From contig OY848922.1 in the NCBI GenBank assembly GCA_963693285.1, positions 1,662,923 through 1,726,922 of the forward strand: a stretch of 64,000 bases of DNA, written 5' to 3'. The DNA comes from Xestospongia muta (taxonomy: Eukaryota; Porifera; Demospongiae; Haplosclerida; Petrosiidae). The notes under the pieces were generated by a model. It saw only the letters and a program-made list of their open reading frames with translations, was not told where the DNA came from and searched no databases. The position numbers and the translations under genes were made by a program. This document shows, one piece after another, positions 1 to 12,090 of the stretch; within the stretch, counting starts at the first letter, position 1, and the number at the start of each line of letters is the position of its first letter.

Positions 1-256
1 GTTATTTCATTTTTAGTACTATGGAATTATGCAGAGGAAACATTACTTTTATGAGATGTTTCCAGGTTAGGGAAGTCCAATGTAGTTGGTTAATTCATTT
101 TATAAAGGACAATAGTTATTAATTTTCTGCAATTAATAACTATTGTCCTTTATAAAATGAATTAACCAACTACATTGGAACTTCCCTAACCTGGAAACAT
201 CTCATAAAAGTAACGTTTCCTCTGCATAATTCCATTGTACTAAAATGCAATAACAT
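1..256. repeat. Near-perfect inverted repeat (foldback/MITE-like element)
   Basis: Two arms of roughly 120 bp are reverse complements of each other and meet at a short loop around 122-132. The left arm contains the words tatggaattatgcagagg and ggttagggaagtccaatg; the right arm repeats them in reverse with a few differences (for example aagtaacg against the left arm's acattact). The left end may run beyond the window. It lies past exon 3 of the minus-strand gene, probably in its next intron. No coding capacity is visible, so a non-autonomous DNA element is the simplest reading. Confidence 0.8.
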
Positions 257-329
257 CCTTTAGGAATGATGCAGAGTTTCAGACAAGGAAGTTCCACTGT
301 ATATAATGTATACTGGTGTATATATATAC

Positions 330-1392
330 CTGTTTTGTAGTAATGCATTCGTAGAAATATTTCATAGACTGGATTGGAAGCAATGGCCGTTCTACCTCTG
401 TATACAGTGAAGCATTTGTTAGCTGGATCATGTATGATAGTACGTAATGGATAATAATCCAATGTATAAAAACATCCGATAAATAAGATTGTTACTGAAA
501 ACAAACTGTAGTGCTAAAATTTGGGAAAGAGAAATGTTTCATATTTGTAATTATGTATATTCACTTGACAAATTATATTATATAAATTGTGTTTGTGTAC
601 AAATTTAGTGATAGATTTGATTTTAATGTACAGCAGGATTCCTTTGCAATTGAGGATGTATTGGTTTTTTGTACAAATTTCCCATCAAGTTAAAAATGAG
701 TACAGTGTTCCATTGCTTACACTCTAGAGACTGCTACATTTAAATCTAAATTATTCTACTAACCTTCTCCCTGTCCAGTTTTAATGTAGAGATCTGTTAT
801 GTTGTTACTTACAATATTCTCTCCTATTGTCGGCCATACAACTGTGAAAATTGCTGCAAAAATTGTTGCAAAGAGTGAGAGAAAAAAGTTTCTACTTCGT
901 ACAGTGCAAATATACACTAAAAAATAAAGAAGGGTTGAGTACTTTGTACATTTGTATAAGACCAAGTGTTTAACAAACATAATGAATGTTACTGTCAAAA
1001 ATGAACAGACATACACTTTTGTATACACTGTAGCTAACCTATAACCTTGAACATATTAACGACAGCATGTTTGGTAAATACGTCATTAGTAAAGATGTTA
1101 TTTGTATTGTAATTACTACTACCAGATCTAGGTAGTTTGGATTAGTTTCAAAATAAAAGGTCTAGCTGGTCAAACAGTTGGTAAGAACTAGAAAAGGCAC
1201 TATTATGAGCAAAGAGGACATTTAGATTCTCTGAATGCATATACTTGAAATGAATCTGGACTACTGCTAACCTGTAGTACCAGTACTTTCTATTAAGGTT
1301 TTTTCAAATGGATAATAAGGACTTGATCGGAGTCTGTTTTCTAAAACAGACTCTGGTTTCTTTCCAAAGAAATTAAGCATGTGCAACACCAT
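330..1392 (-). CDS. Two-TM protein of unknown function, 5' part (gene continues off the left edge)
   Basis: Three exons join in frame: 1272-1392, 764-916 and 330-494, with GT donors, AG acceptors and phase 1 at every junction. This gives 146 residues before the gene leaves the window. The start chosen is the first ATG in frame (1392-1390); a second Met follows four codons later. The protein starts with a polar segment (MVLHMLNFFGKKPES). It then has one hydrophobic segment around FLSLFATIFAAIFTVVW and another around VTILFIGCFYTL, followed by a soluble region with DPANKCFTVYRGRTA. The two-helix hairpin plus soluble C-terminus resembles small TMEM proteins such as TMEM249, but I cannot establish that identity. 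It is divergent from PPP1R21, with 79 bp between start codons. The matching phases make a real gene likely. Confidence 0.62.
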
Positions 1393-1471
1393 GTCAGTCA
1401 AGGATGTATTGTTACCAAGGTAACAGAGGGCGCGGTTTATCGGTTTTGAGCCACGCCCATGTAGATGCACA
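1393..1471. promoter_or_regulatory. Short bidirectional promoter between TM-protein gene and PPP1R21
   Basis: Only 79 bp separate the two divergent start codons. The interval holds a GC-rich stretch with ccacgccca (CACCC/KLF-SP type box) and no TATA box. Transcription start sites may lie outside this gap; the assignment rests on gene arrangement alone. Confidence 0.5.
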
Positions 1472-4400
1472 ATGGGTTCTGAGCTCCAAACTAAGTACCA
1501 AAAATTGGCTCAGGAGTACGCCAAAGTAAGTAAACTACATATTATTATCTATTACTATTGTATATAAGTTTGTTCAATTATCTACTTGTTCTTTATTAAT
1601 ATAGTTAAGAGCACAAGTAGATGTTTTAAAGCAGGCTGTGAAAACTGAACAGAAAACAAAGCTTGCATTTGAGGTTAAAAACAATAAAACAACAACAAGG
1701 AATGAATCAATTAAAAGTGTTGTCATCAATGAGTTATGTAAGTTTTCTTCTACTAGGAGGAGCTGCGAACAAAAGATCAAGCTCTTAGAAAACATGTCCA
1801 GGAAAATGAGTCCTTGAGCTTTCGTAACCAACAGGTCAGTTGTCAAGACATCCAGTGTTATAATTTTAAGACCATTATTAAGAATTGAGATCAAAATTAA
1901 CCAGTTATACACACAGTACTTGTATATAATCTATCAATTTTGTTAATATCAAGCCCCTTCTTGGGTTTGATGTCGTTTGTATCAGTTTATAAGCTGAATG
2001 ATCCTCTTTGTTTTATATTGTAGTTGTCAAAACGTGTTGCCATGCTTCAAGATGAGTTAGACTCCCCATCCAAATTCAAAAAGAAGAAGGTACGGCAAAA
2101 GTATGATTGATCACCATGTATAATTGAATGGGTTACCATTTAACATTTAAAGTAAATTTGTTATCATACAATATGATCTCTATTGTTATATGCATGTAAC
2201 ATTATGATATGACCTTTTATGTTTATTCAAATGGTAGGAACCTCATGGCAGTTTTGGGCCACCTTCTGATATCCAAAATGAAGAGTTAGCAGCTAAAATT
2301 ACTGAAAATGAACACCTGCATACTAAGGTATGTATGTGTGTGTGTTTATGTAGCCATGTTCATAGCAACATACATACTGTAGATCATGGATAGCAAAACA
2401 GATCGTGTTTTTTTTTTAATCTTGGGAGATCATTTATAAAATTATTGTAGATATTGTCATAACATTTAATTAACAATATCCAATTAATAAATTAAGTCAA
2501 ATAGCTCTTGTCTTCTCTTTCTATTTGTAGATTATTGAAATTACTCACAAATCTCAAAAAACGATAACTCAATTAAAAGAAAAGATAGCTACATTAGAGC
2601 AGTGAGTGATATTAACTTTTACCATGGAGTCAAACAGTTAGATTGTGAGGGTGTTACGCTTTAGTACTTGTGTGTTTACTTGTTAGTCAATCTATTTTAT
2701 TAAATATACTCAGGAGTAGCCCAAGATTTATAAACTCTTGACAAACAGTTTAAACAATACCTATTCAGGTTGAGACCAGCTGCTATAAACTAATCGTACT
2801 ATAATTATGTGTAATATTCTGTGACCTATTTGGTGATTGCCACACCCACTTTGATTAGAACTGTCCTTCCTCCATAGGAATGTCGTCAATAATGATGCAT
2901 TAGTGGCTGAATTGAACAAGGAAAATTTATTAAAATGTGAACGGATAGAACAAGAGAAGTATCTTCTTCAAGTAAATTCTATACTATTATCGAAACATTC
3001 CTTTATTATTGATGTCTTTTTTATTTTAGGGCAAAGTAGAGAAGTTGACAGAGGACTTGCGTCAAAGTGAGATGGCTTTAAGGTTAGTGAAATTTATATT
3101 AGAATTATTGATGACAATATTTATTGTTCTCTGTGGTAATTACATAGCATATTTTAATTTTTATACAGATTGTCAACCGCTGCAGATAAAGAAGAAGGTC
3201 AGTAAGCATACTTGTACATGTATATATATGATGTGATAGTTGTGGATGTTTTAATAATTGGACAAAAATAGAGCATACCATAGTACATTAGTCTGTCAGT
3301 ATTATATGCTATATTTGTGAAAGTTGGAATGCTTCTTTTTAACTGCATTATAATGTCCATGATATAGCTGAGTCAGCACAATTATAAAGTCACAATGACC
3401 TTGATGTTGTTGTTATGAATACAAGTGTTGTCTTTGTATTGATTTAGTGATGTTCCTTCTTTTTTTGAACAGGTTCTATAGTCGTTAAATCAGAAGCCAT
3501 TTTCAATGATACATGTAAGTACATGTAATAGTACATGTAACATGTACTGACTACATGTTTTAGATTCCTCTCCTTTGAACTGAATGGATATATACCTGTA
3601 ACCATGTACATGTACATGTATGTTGAGGTGAACATCAAAGATATGTAATGGAACACATGTAGTTTGTTAGGTTGCCTTGGTATTTGGTATGTCATGCATT
3701 TTGTATGTGTGGTCCAAATTATCAGCTCACTTCACTGCCAACTAATGTGTAATGTTTGTCTTAAATGGACTAAGAAGTCTTAATATAATACATACTAACT
3801 TACTGAGTCTGGTTCTCCTCAGTCTATATTGTCTAGATTTTTGTTCCATTACCGACTACCTCACACACAACAACAGGGTTATCACCTGCTGATGTTTCTT
3901 GAAAATATTTTATTCCTCTCTTCTTCATCTTCTTGTTTATAGCACAAGTAGAGTTCAACTCTCTCAATGTTGCCAATGTAGACAGACAATCTAATTCTCA
4001 AATAGCTGTGGCAATGACTGCAGCCAAATCTTTGCTAACAAATTTTATGAACCAATTCACTTCTTTTTGTTCCTACATGCGTCAGGTTAGTTTAGTACAC
4101 TTGTGTCAACTATCACTTGACCTTTAGAAATTGTATTGTAATTATGTATCAAAGTTCACTTTAATGACAGTATCATTCCTCTTCTGCTATTCTAAGTCTC
4201 GTTCTCAATTTCCCATTCTCAATTACTAATATTATAGTGGAAAAGGAATCACATTTTGGTATTCATCTTGTGACTTGTATCTACATCATTATCTCTGTAT
4301 ACTTAAGCTCATAGTGATAACATCAATCACTTTTCTCCTATTTATAGAGATGTCTGCTGTATCCTGTGGACACCTCTACTGGAATGCAGACATCACCTGT

Positions 4401-7400
4401 CAATGAAAAGGTAAGAAGATTTGGTTACTATTACAACTATAATATCCTACATGATGTCTATTATACTATATACAAAGCATTACTTAATTATTAGATAGGA
4501 AATGGTATATTGCAATGTTCAAGTAGCCTCCTTACTTAAAACTATGTAGTATCATAATTGTGTTAGCTATGTAGTATAATTCTATCATAATTGTGTTAGC
4601 TATGTAGTATAATTCTATCATAATTGTGTTAGCTATGTGGTATAATTCTATCATAATTGTGTTAGCTATGTAGTATAATTCTATCATAATTGTGTTAGCT
4701 ATGTAGTATAATTCTATCATAATTGTGTTAGCTATGTAGTATAATTCTATCATAATTGGGTAGTGTACATTACTCCATTCCAATCATACTATATAGAATA
4801 TATATCCAAGTTACCAAGTACAATATTACATGCATATATTGTATTGTCATATCTGTTTATATATAGCTTACTGAAGTCATAAAAATGGTTAATTCTACTA
4901 TGGATAGTCTTATGGTATCAATTCAACAATATTATGTAGCTACTGACACAGCATGGACTGTAAGTTAAGAGTAATTAATACGTTATATACAACAATTGCT
5001 TGTCAATATTATTTTGACATATGACATATCATGTGACTTGTCATATGACACATCACATGATGTGTCATACATAATTATGAGTGTTCATTGACATGTATAT
5101 GACATGTCGTCTGACACATGATATCAATTTAATAAACGCAAACAAAATAGTAATAATGGCAATAACATCATCCTCATTTTATCGAGGGTTCATCCCTGTC
5201 AGTAATGTGACATCAATCAATCGTATACAGTTACCATAGCAACACACTGCAACCAATGAATTTCATTATGGCTACTGCTAATGCTACAATAATGAGCATA
5301 AACTGGTATATTATTTATTATTTGTTTATGTTTCTGCCATGCCACATCTTTTGTTAACTCTCCAAAACCTTCAAAGTATCTTTTAAGACAATTTTTTCAA
5401 ATATAATTGTGCAAGGACACAACAAAACAAAATCTAAAACAATTATTTATTTTAAAAAACTTTAGAACTGCTAGCTTCTAAGAAGAAAATATGATTTAAA
5501 AACATTATTCAACATAGTTATTACTTAATATAAATCTCATAAAGAGTAACGGGAGAGTCTTCATTACTTGTACTTTCATCTGCACAAACTCTCAGTTCAA
5601 TATCATCAGCAGTGGGCGTGTCTAGAACTTTATGAAACCATGGAATACTTGGTACTTGACAACACTCAGTCTCAATAGTACCACATTGTTTACCATCCCA
5701 TAATGGATCATCTGTATACATAGTGGTGAGTGATACATCTGTCTTGTGGTTTCCTGACTCACAAAAATAATCCTTACCAATAAATGATTGTGGTTTTTTG
5801 GTACTGCCATAAGCACATGGACAAATATAGGCTTTATTTCCTTGATATATTACATTGTCTTGAACTTGAGCCATAAATGTCCAGATATGTTTACGAGGAG
5901 AGCCATATGTCAAACTTATACCATCCACATATACTTGATCAATAGTTTGTGACCCAAAGTCTGCAATACCTGAAGGAGTGGCATATTGGTATCCAATAAC
6001 TCGTCCACAAATTTGAGAATATTTTTTACCAAATGATGAAAACGTAACAGAAGCTTGGCATCCTCCAGGACTGTTCTGAGGTCGACCACATGCTCTCTTA
6101 CCATTGTTCTGGTACATATAAAATCCATCTGGACATTTTTCATTGGGATTAGACATATTAAGATAAGCAACTCTTGCCCATCCTCCACCAGATCCACATA
6201 ACTCCTCCATCTTACAATAAACATAAGTAGTAGCACTTGGAGTAGTAGGATTTTCAATGCGATAAACACCTGATGGACTCTGAGGATTAGCTTGAAGTAT
6301 CTCTTGACAAGATGATGGTAGTGGGGCATAAGTATACAGGTCCGGATTCTTTAATTCATGAAGTTGACTGGCTAGTGAGAAGACAGATGAGTTGAGAAGG
6401 TCAAGCGTATTCTCAATGGATGACAAAGTAGAACATGTGATATGTTTTGGTCCAGGGTGTGTTGCTCTATGTGAGTTACCACTTCCATCACTTTATGTTG
6501 CAACACAAATGGACTCTTTTACATCATAATGTACCGATAGTTTGGCACTATGACCATAAACTAGTGTAACCAGCAGCAGAAGAAGGAACATTGTGACGTA
6601 TATCTTCAACTTTTTGTTCAGTAACAAAGATGTACTGTTCTTTGTACAGCCAAATTTTCATGCTCTTTATATAGTCAAGCTCCAACTTAAAAAATCTTAT
6701 TCCAGTATTAGTCATTTATTATATGTGACCTCATTTGCAAAAAGGGAGAATTTCTGACAAAACATTCGTGACATGATTTATGAAAAAAGACACCTGTTAA
6801 AACATCATAAAAAACATTTTTGTATACATATCTGCTATAATATGTACAACTATTCATGGAACTCCATCTATGTATACAAAACTGTTTTTTCAGGTGTTAC
6901 AACAATGATCTTTTTTCATCACAATTATTTAACAAAAGTGGTCCCTTATTGCAAATTAGGTCACATATAGTCAAGCTCCAACTTAAAAAATCTTATTCCA
7001 GTATTAGTCATTTATTATAATTATACTCTATACACTATTCAATTGTTCTTTGATCTTGCTAGATTTATACAGCTCATATAGTGGGTTAACCTTTCACTGT
7101 CTGTTGATGTAACCTTCAAGATTAGGAAACTATTGTCTCAAATGGGGTGTGATAGTTAGCACTATGATTTCACTCTAAAAGACATATACTACTATTCCCA
7201 TAAACTATAACAACTGGTCACACACTCTTTAATAGGTCATTCCTTGTCCTCTAACATTATGAAAACTGTTTAGATACACTGCCATAGACAAATGTGCTCT
7301 CAAAAGACATCTTTTTCTTTCATTCCACCTAGTACCTGATAAACAATACCATCTTAGGGAATGTGCTTCTGATTACCAAGATATGCAAAGAAATACAAGC

Positions 7401-8382
7401 ATCTGGTACCAGAGGTGATACTAATGGTGGTGACCTTGATGAAATTAAAGAGAAGAAGAAAAAACATAGAGAAATATAGTTGACAAAGTTACTTAATTCA
7501 ATGTTACTATGAATCTGACAAAGTCAATAAGAAGACAAAAAAACATAGCACAAAAATGTTCTAATTATTGCTTCATTTGGTCCTACACTTGATGTTATGA
7601 GTTTAAACACAAATAAAATGTTAACCAGCTTTGTCCAAACTGATATTTCAACTCATCCATTGATGCTAATATTTGTTAATAACCACATGACATGTACATG
7701 TCATGTGATCTATGTTATTACCTAAGAGCTAATTTCTAATGTGATGCTTTAAATGATTTAACTTATAACTCAACAATCACTCATGCACTGTTGTAGAACC
7801 ATATAACAGAATGTGTGGTTAAGGTTTTGATTCAATTGGTGACTTGGCACATATATTGGGTAGATTTGTCGAATTTTCTGGCCACACCCACAATTATTGC
7901 TTAGTGCTAAATGTCAAATTTTAACATTCAAACATCATTTCAGAATCAATTCACCAAATGTTATTCTTATTAAAATTTCCACTCAAGAGGTTATTTTTGA
8001 CTGAGCTATACTTTATAACTAATGATAGCTAATCCTCTAGTTATTCTGTTAATACATTTTAATGGACAATCTCTACACAAACACTGCTACTGCCTATATC
8101 TAACAGATAACATTGTATATAATAATTATTATGATTGTTCTGTTGGTATATCGTATTATATAATAATAAGGATTATACTATTGCTAGTTAGCATTGCCAT
8201 TAATGTATCACAGCTGTATCTTGTGCTATTGGTTCATTTCTTTGACTATAGGATGGTACTGTGATGGGTGACTTTGAGAAGGCTCTGAACAGCTTGTGTT
8301 CATATTTTGACATTCTCACTGTCTACATTCAATTAAGGTGAATCTTTCTCCTCCTTCTATCTCCCTCTCTTTCTCCCTCCCT

Positions 8383-8421
<39 letters not shown>

Positions 8422-8478
8422 CCTCCCTCTCTCCCTCCCTCCCTCCCTCTCTCTCTCTCCCTCCCTCCCTCTCTCCCT

Positions 8479-8554
<76 letters not shown>

Positions 8555-8589
8555 CATCCCTCCCTCCCTCCCTCCCTCCCTCCCTCCCT

Positions 8590-8658
<69 letters not shown>

Positions 8659-11496
8659 TCTTCTCCCTTCCTCCTTCTCTAAATGTTATGCCATAGTCAA
8701 ATTGACTTTTATGTTTTAATAGTCTTGAAACTGAAAGTAAAGAGAGTGTGTGTGGTCTACAACTCTCTCAGACTAATTCTATAATTGGTCAGCTGTTTCA
8801 AAAGATACCAGCCATACTGCACTCCTTTACCGACTACATCAAAGTCCTCTCCAATGGTTAGTAACTGACTATAATAACACAAGCTTACTTAGTTCATTTC
8901 TTTTAGCTAATACTAATGCCACAATTGTGACCACTGTCATTGACAAGTTGAGATGGTGTACAAAAGCTTTGCAAGAGAATCTGATTGGTAAGCAAGCAGT
9001 CCATTAACAACTGAAGTTTCTTTCGTGTTGATATCTTTAAATATTATATCTTTATGTTAATATTTCCTCTTTTTGTGTTAGAAATTACCAATCATTTTAA
9101 CTCAAAAATTTCACTCGAGTACCAGTTGCCAACAGTCCCACAAGTCAGCACCACTCAGAGAACTAGTCTTTCATTTTATTCTCTTTATTTCAGAGACTTA
9201 AAACATTAAATGAATGTATGATATCATCATGTACCTCGCTGTGTACTATATCTCAAGAGGTAAACAAATATTCAATTCTTACACAACATTGATCAGTGGT
9301 CATTAGGCTTTAGAGTATTTTGATCAACATGGAAGTGTTCTCTGTGCAGTGTTCTGCCAAGTAGACAACAGTAGCACCAAGAAGGTACTGTGTGTGCACA
9401 ATGTACTTGTTTTGAAGGTGTGTCTTCTTTCTCTCTAGGTAGTGAGTGCTTCTTTGACTTCTACTCTCAGAAGTAAAGCCATTGCATATCATATAAAGTT
9501 AGCTAGTGAGGTGAGTAGAGTGTAGTAGATACAACACAAGAACAATCTAGATCAATTTCAAATGTGCCTCCTATTGTAAATGATGATACTTAGTTTAAAA
9601 GTTTTTAGTTTGAACGTAATTCATTTACACTTCAAATAAAAATTATTGCTTATCTCACGGTATCTCTTAAATTAGGGCATTTCTCATTTGTTATTGTACT
9701 GTATAGCTCATGGAATTATATACCAGTTTTATAGAATACTATTATAATAAAATTAATAATTATTTTTTAGGATTCGTATCCAATCGTTCCATATCCAGTT
9801 GCTGTTCATCAAAGTAGAGAATTTGCTGAAATGAGCGAAAATTATGAGGCACTTTCACAACAGGTATATTTAGTTATTAACTTGAATGCTCTTTCATACT
9901 CAATATTACTATTTGCTTGAATAACTTCCTCAAGCAATATATTCTTTTGTTCCTCTCTCTCCCTTCCTATCTTAATAGATAACAATTCTTCAACAACAAT
10001 TGTCCTCAGTGTCAGAAGTGAGTACCTATTGCTATGACAATGACATGAATGTGTTAATATCCATTATTTATAGGAAAAAGAACAGCTCTCTGTTGACTTA
10101 CAGTTACTGGCTCTGAAACATGAGAAGGAACTAAAGGTCAGTATAAAAACCAGTGTCCTTATCATACAAATATTATATCCATTTTTGTGTTGACATAGAG
10201 AGCTAAAGAAGATTCTGTTGATGGTTTATTGACCTCTGAGTCTCGTGATTCTAAGGTCAGAAACATTACAATAAATCTTATATTTTGTCACCAATTATTG
10301 AACAATAATGTAAAATTTCATATTTGGTAGGTTTTAAGATTTAACATAATTACAGCATAAACTGTTTTCATTCTAATTAAAAGATGTGCAACCATAATCT
10401 TTAAATTTCAGAAGAACACTTTTTGTTACCCAAACGTACCATAATATTTATCTAGTGAGAGTGCTGCCTACTTTATTAAACTAGCTGCTTTATGAATTGT
10501 GTCAATTTAGTTACCTTATTTAGAGTGAGGCTGATACAAGTAATGAATCAACAGACACGTTATTGAGAAGTCATTTCACATCTCGAATATCTCAACTCAA
10601 CTCACAGGTACATCTTATGACCAGCCTATTTCTCTTATTTCTGAGCATATAATGTTATCATGTCTATTGAAAACCTATCCATTATTGATGATAATTTATT
10701 TATATAGCTTCAAAGGGCTGACGGGAAGGTGGTCTTTTTGCTCTCTCAGGTACGACATGTATTGATATGAAACTACCTCTCCACAGAGTGACTATTCAAT
10801 TAATTTTCATAATGAGTATTATATTGCTTAGGAAGTTAATACACAATAGATGTAGTAATGCATGCTAGATGAATGGTCATTAGACTCCGATACAACTTTA
10901 TTTGTTATCACTATTTTGAAGGTGATATTTTTATTTATTTCAGTGTAATACGTTAACAAAACAACTTACACAATCTATTGCTGCAAAAACAAGTTATAGC
11001 CATGATCTGGAAAGTGCAAGAGAAAGCATACACCAACTGCAGGTATGTAAAGAAGACAACGTAGAGAATTCTATATGTGCTATTTTTAGGATCAAATGAT
11101 GACATTGTCAACTAGTTATGAGAGTCAGTTAAGTACTATGTCGGATCATTTGTGTGAGATACAGGACAAATTGTTGAAAAAGGATGAAGAACTAGAGATA
11201 TTAAAGAAAGGAAAGGTAGACTTGAAATAATTATACAGCTACTTTCTACTAAAAGGGCAGTGGTCTCAGACCTGAACTGTGGTATCAGAACTGAGTCCTG
11301 TACTTTGATGGGAATTTAATACTAGACCCTAGACCCTATAGCTAAACTTTGGAACCTGTAAATGTATTAATTTATGATTAAAGTATTCACTGGTCTATAG
11401 ACAATACCAACAAAAAACGTTATCACCTTTTCATTCAAAGATGACATTGTAATGTTTGATTTTCTCTTTCTATAGAAAAAGTGGTCAAAGACCTAA
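1472..11496 (+). CDS. PPP1R21: PPP1R21 (KLRAQ motif-containing protein phosphatase 1 regulatory subunit 21)
   Basis: Exons: 1472-1525, 1605-1673, 1757-1834, 2024-2089, 2238-2327, 2531-2601, 2878-2971, 3030-3082, 3169-3197, 3473-3514, 3943-4085, 4348-4410, 4867-4959, 8252-8337, 8723-8856, 8907-8987, 9082-9143, 9194-9259, 9439-9510, 9771-9863, 9979-10017, 10074-10136, 10199-10255, 10524-10607, 10708-10749, 10944-11042, 11090-11215, 11476-11496. They join without a stop to 689 residues. The N-terminus carries the diagnostic KYQKLAQEYAKLRAQ, followed by a coiled coil (RNQQLSKRVAMLQDELDSP). The central part contains FNDT and the helical KLRAQ2-type region. The C-terminus has SYESQLSTMSDHLC (about residues 650-663) and a short basic tail, as in vertebrate orthologues. 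The family protein is a subunit of the endosomal FERRY complex, which links Rab5 vesicles to mRNAs. Intron 13 (about 3.3 kb) hosts an antisense gene. Confidence 0.95.
4548..4757. repeat. 33-bp minisatellite in PPP1R21 intron 12
   Basis: About six and a half near-identical copies of a 33-bp unit containing cataattgtgttagctatg. The first copy is shortened and one copy has tgtggta for tgtagta. The unit length is a multiple of three, so both strands give spurious repetitive reading frames. It is intronic and lies between exons 4348-4410 and 4867-4959. Confidence 0.9.
5521..6591 (-). pseudogene. Intronless secreted cysteine-rich (fibrinogen-like N-terminal) protein, one in-frame stop
   Basis: Reading on the minus strand from an ATG at 6591 gives a signal peptide (MFLLLLLVTLVYGHSA) and a single frame running to a stop at 5523-5521, interrupted once by TAA at 6495-6493 (codon 33). 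After the stop the same frame continues for 323 residues: GPKHITCSTLSS, a helical stretch, then SCQEILQANPQSPSGVYRI, VYCKMEELCGSGGGWARVA, RACGRPQNSPGGCQ and many further cysteines. The GVYRI...VYCKM...GGGWARVA pattern resembles the N-terminal part of fibrinogen-related lectin domains, but the rest of that domain is not obvious. No simple intron removes the stop: the available GT donors are in phases 0 or 1, the AG acceptors in phase 2. It lies antisense inside PPP1R21 intron 13. It may be a recently disabled retrocopy, a polymorphic null or an error; the rest of the frame is intact. Confidence 0.6.
6669..7019. mobile_element. TIR-bearing element flanked by 55-bp direct repeats
   Basis: A 55-bp segment (containing agtcaagctccaacttaaaa and ttccagtattagtcatttat) occurs at 6669-6723 and again at 6965-7019. 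Between the copies lies about 245 bp whose ends are inverted repeats: atatgtgacctcatttgcaa at 6721-6740 and ttgcaaattaggtcacatat at 6949-6968, differing at one or two bases. It lies in PPP1R21 intron 13, just upstream of the antisense secreted-protein gene. Confidence 0.7.
7020..8251. other. Distal PPP1R21 intron 13, no gene seen
   Basis: AT-rich intron sequence. The only structure I see is a perfect 24-bp palindrome at 7684-7707 (cacatgacatgt and its reverse complement). The open frames here are short and lack splice or homology support. Confidence 0.6.
8346..8662. repeat. Long polypyrimidine CT/CCCT microsatellite in PPP1R21 intron 14
   Basis: More than 300 bp consisting almost entirely of C and T, alternating (CT)n and (CCCT)n blocks, directly after the donor of exon 8252-8337. 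It produces artefactual Ser-Leu and Arg-Glu reading frames. Such tracts can form triplex DNA and are unstable in length. Confidence 0.95.
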
Positions 11497-12090
11497 TGAT
11501 CAATGGTCGACATTAGATCTATTTACTTACAGCTGACATGTGATTTGTAATATCCGCTACTGGCTAGTAATTTATCTTGTATTATTTATACCAATAATTG
11601 AGTCATTATATACACAATGCCTGTATTAATAATGTCTTATTGTTGTCTAAATAATAAGTAACAACGATTGTATCTACATATAAATTTAACATCATCTGAA
11701 CATTATTATTATTATACATGTAGTATCACACAATATGTAGAATGACAATCTACATTTATTGCATGTATGAGATCATGTGATTAGTGAAGTTGTTCTGTAA
11801 ATGAGATAACAATAATTTATGTGAAATAATTATGTCATCTGACCACACCCATAATAATAATATACCAAAAACAACTGAAGAAGAACCAACTGAATAAATA
11901 TATTACAGATGTAACGATTTACGACAAAATAGTATTGAAATGATCATGTATCAATATAACATTGATTCTATAGTACAATAATAAGTAATGATACTAAATA
12001 GAATTATAACACAAGGAACATTATATAATACTGTAATTAAAATGGTATAAAAATGAAAGGTAACAATGATGTTTTCATATTGTACGTGTA
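11497..12090. other. Intergenic, PPP1R21 3' flank
   Basis: AT-rich DNA between two convergent genes, presumably both 3' UTRs. A possible AATAAA signal for PPP1R21 lies at about 11893. I searched the minus strand here for a convertase catalytic domain continuing the neighbouring prodomain gene and saw none. Confidence 0.55.

Noticed and set aside
4532..4783. IMIELYYIANT repeat protein on the minus strand
   Set aside because: Translation of the 33-bp intronic minisatellite; no start context or other support.
8338..8682. Open frames of Ser/Leu/Pro and Arg/Glu repeats on both strands
   Set aside because: They are translations of the CT/CCCT microsatellite within a PPP1R21 intron.
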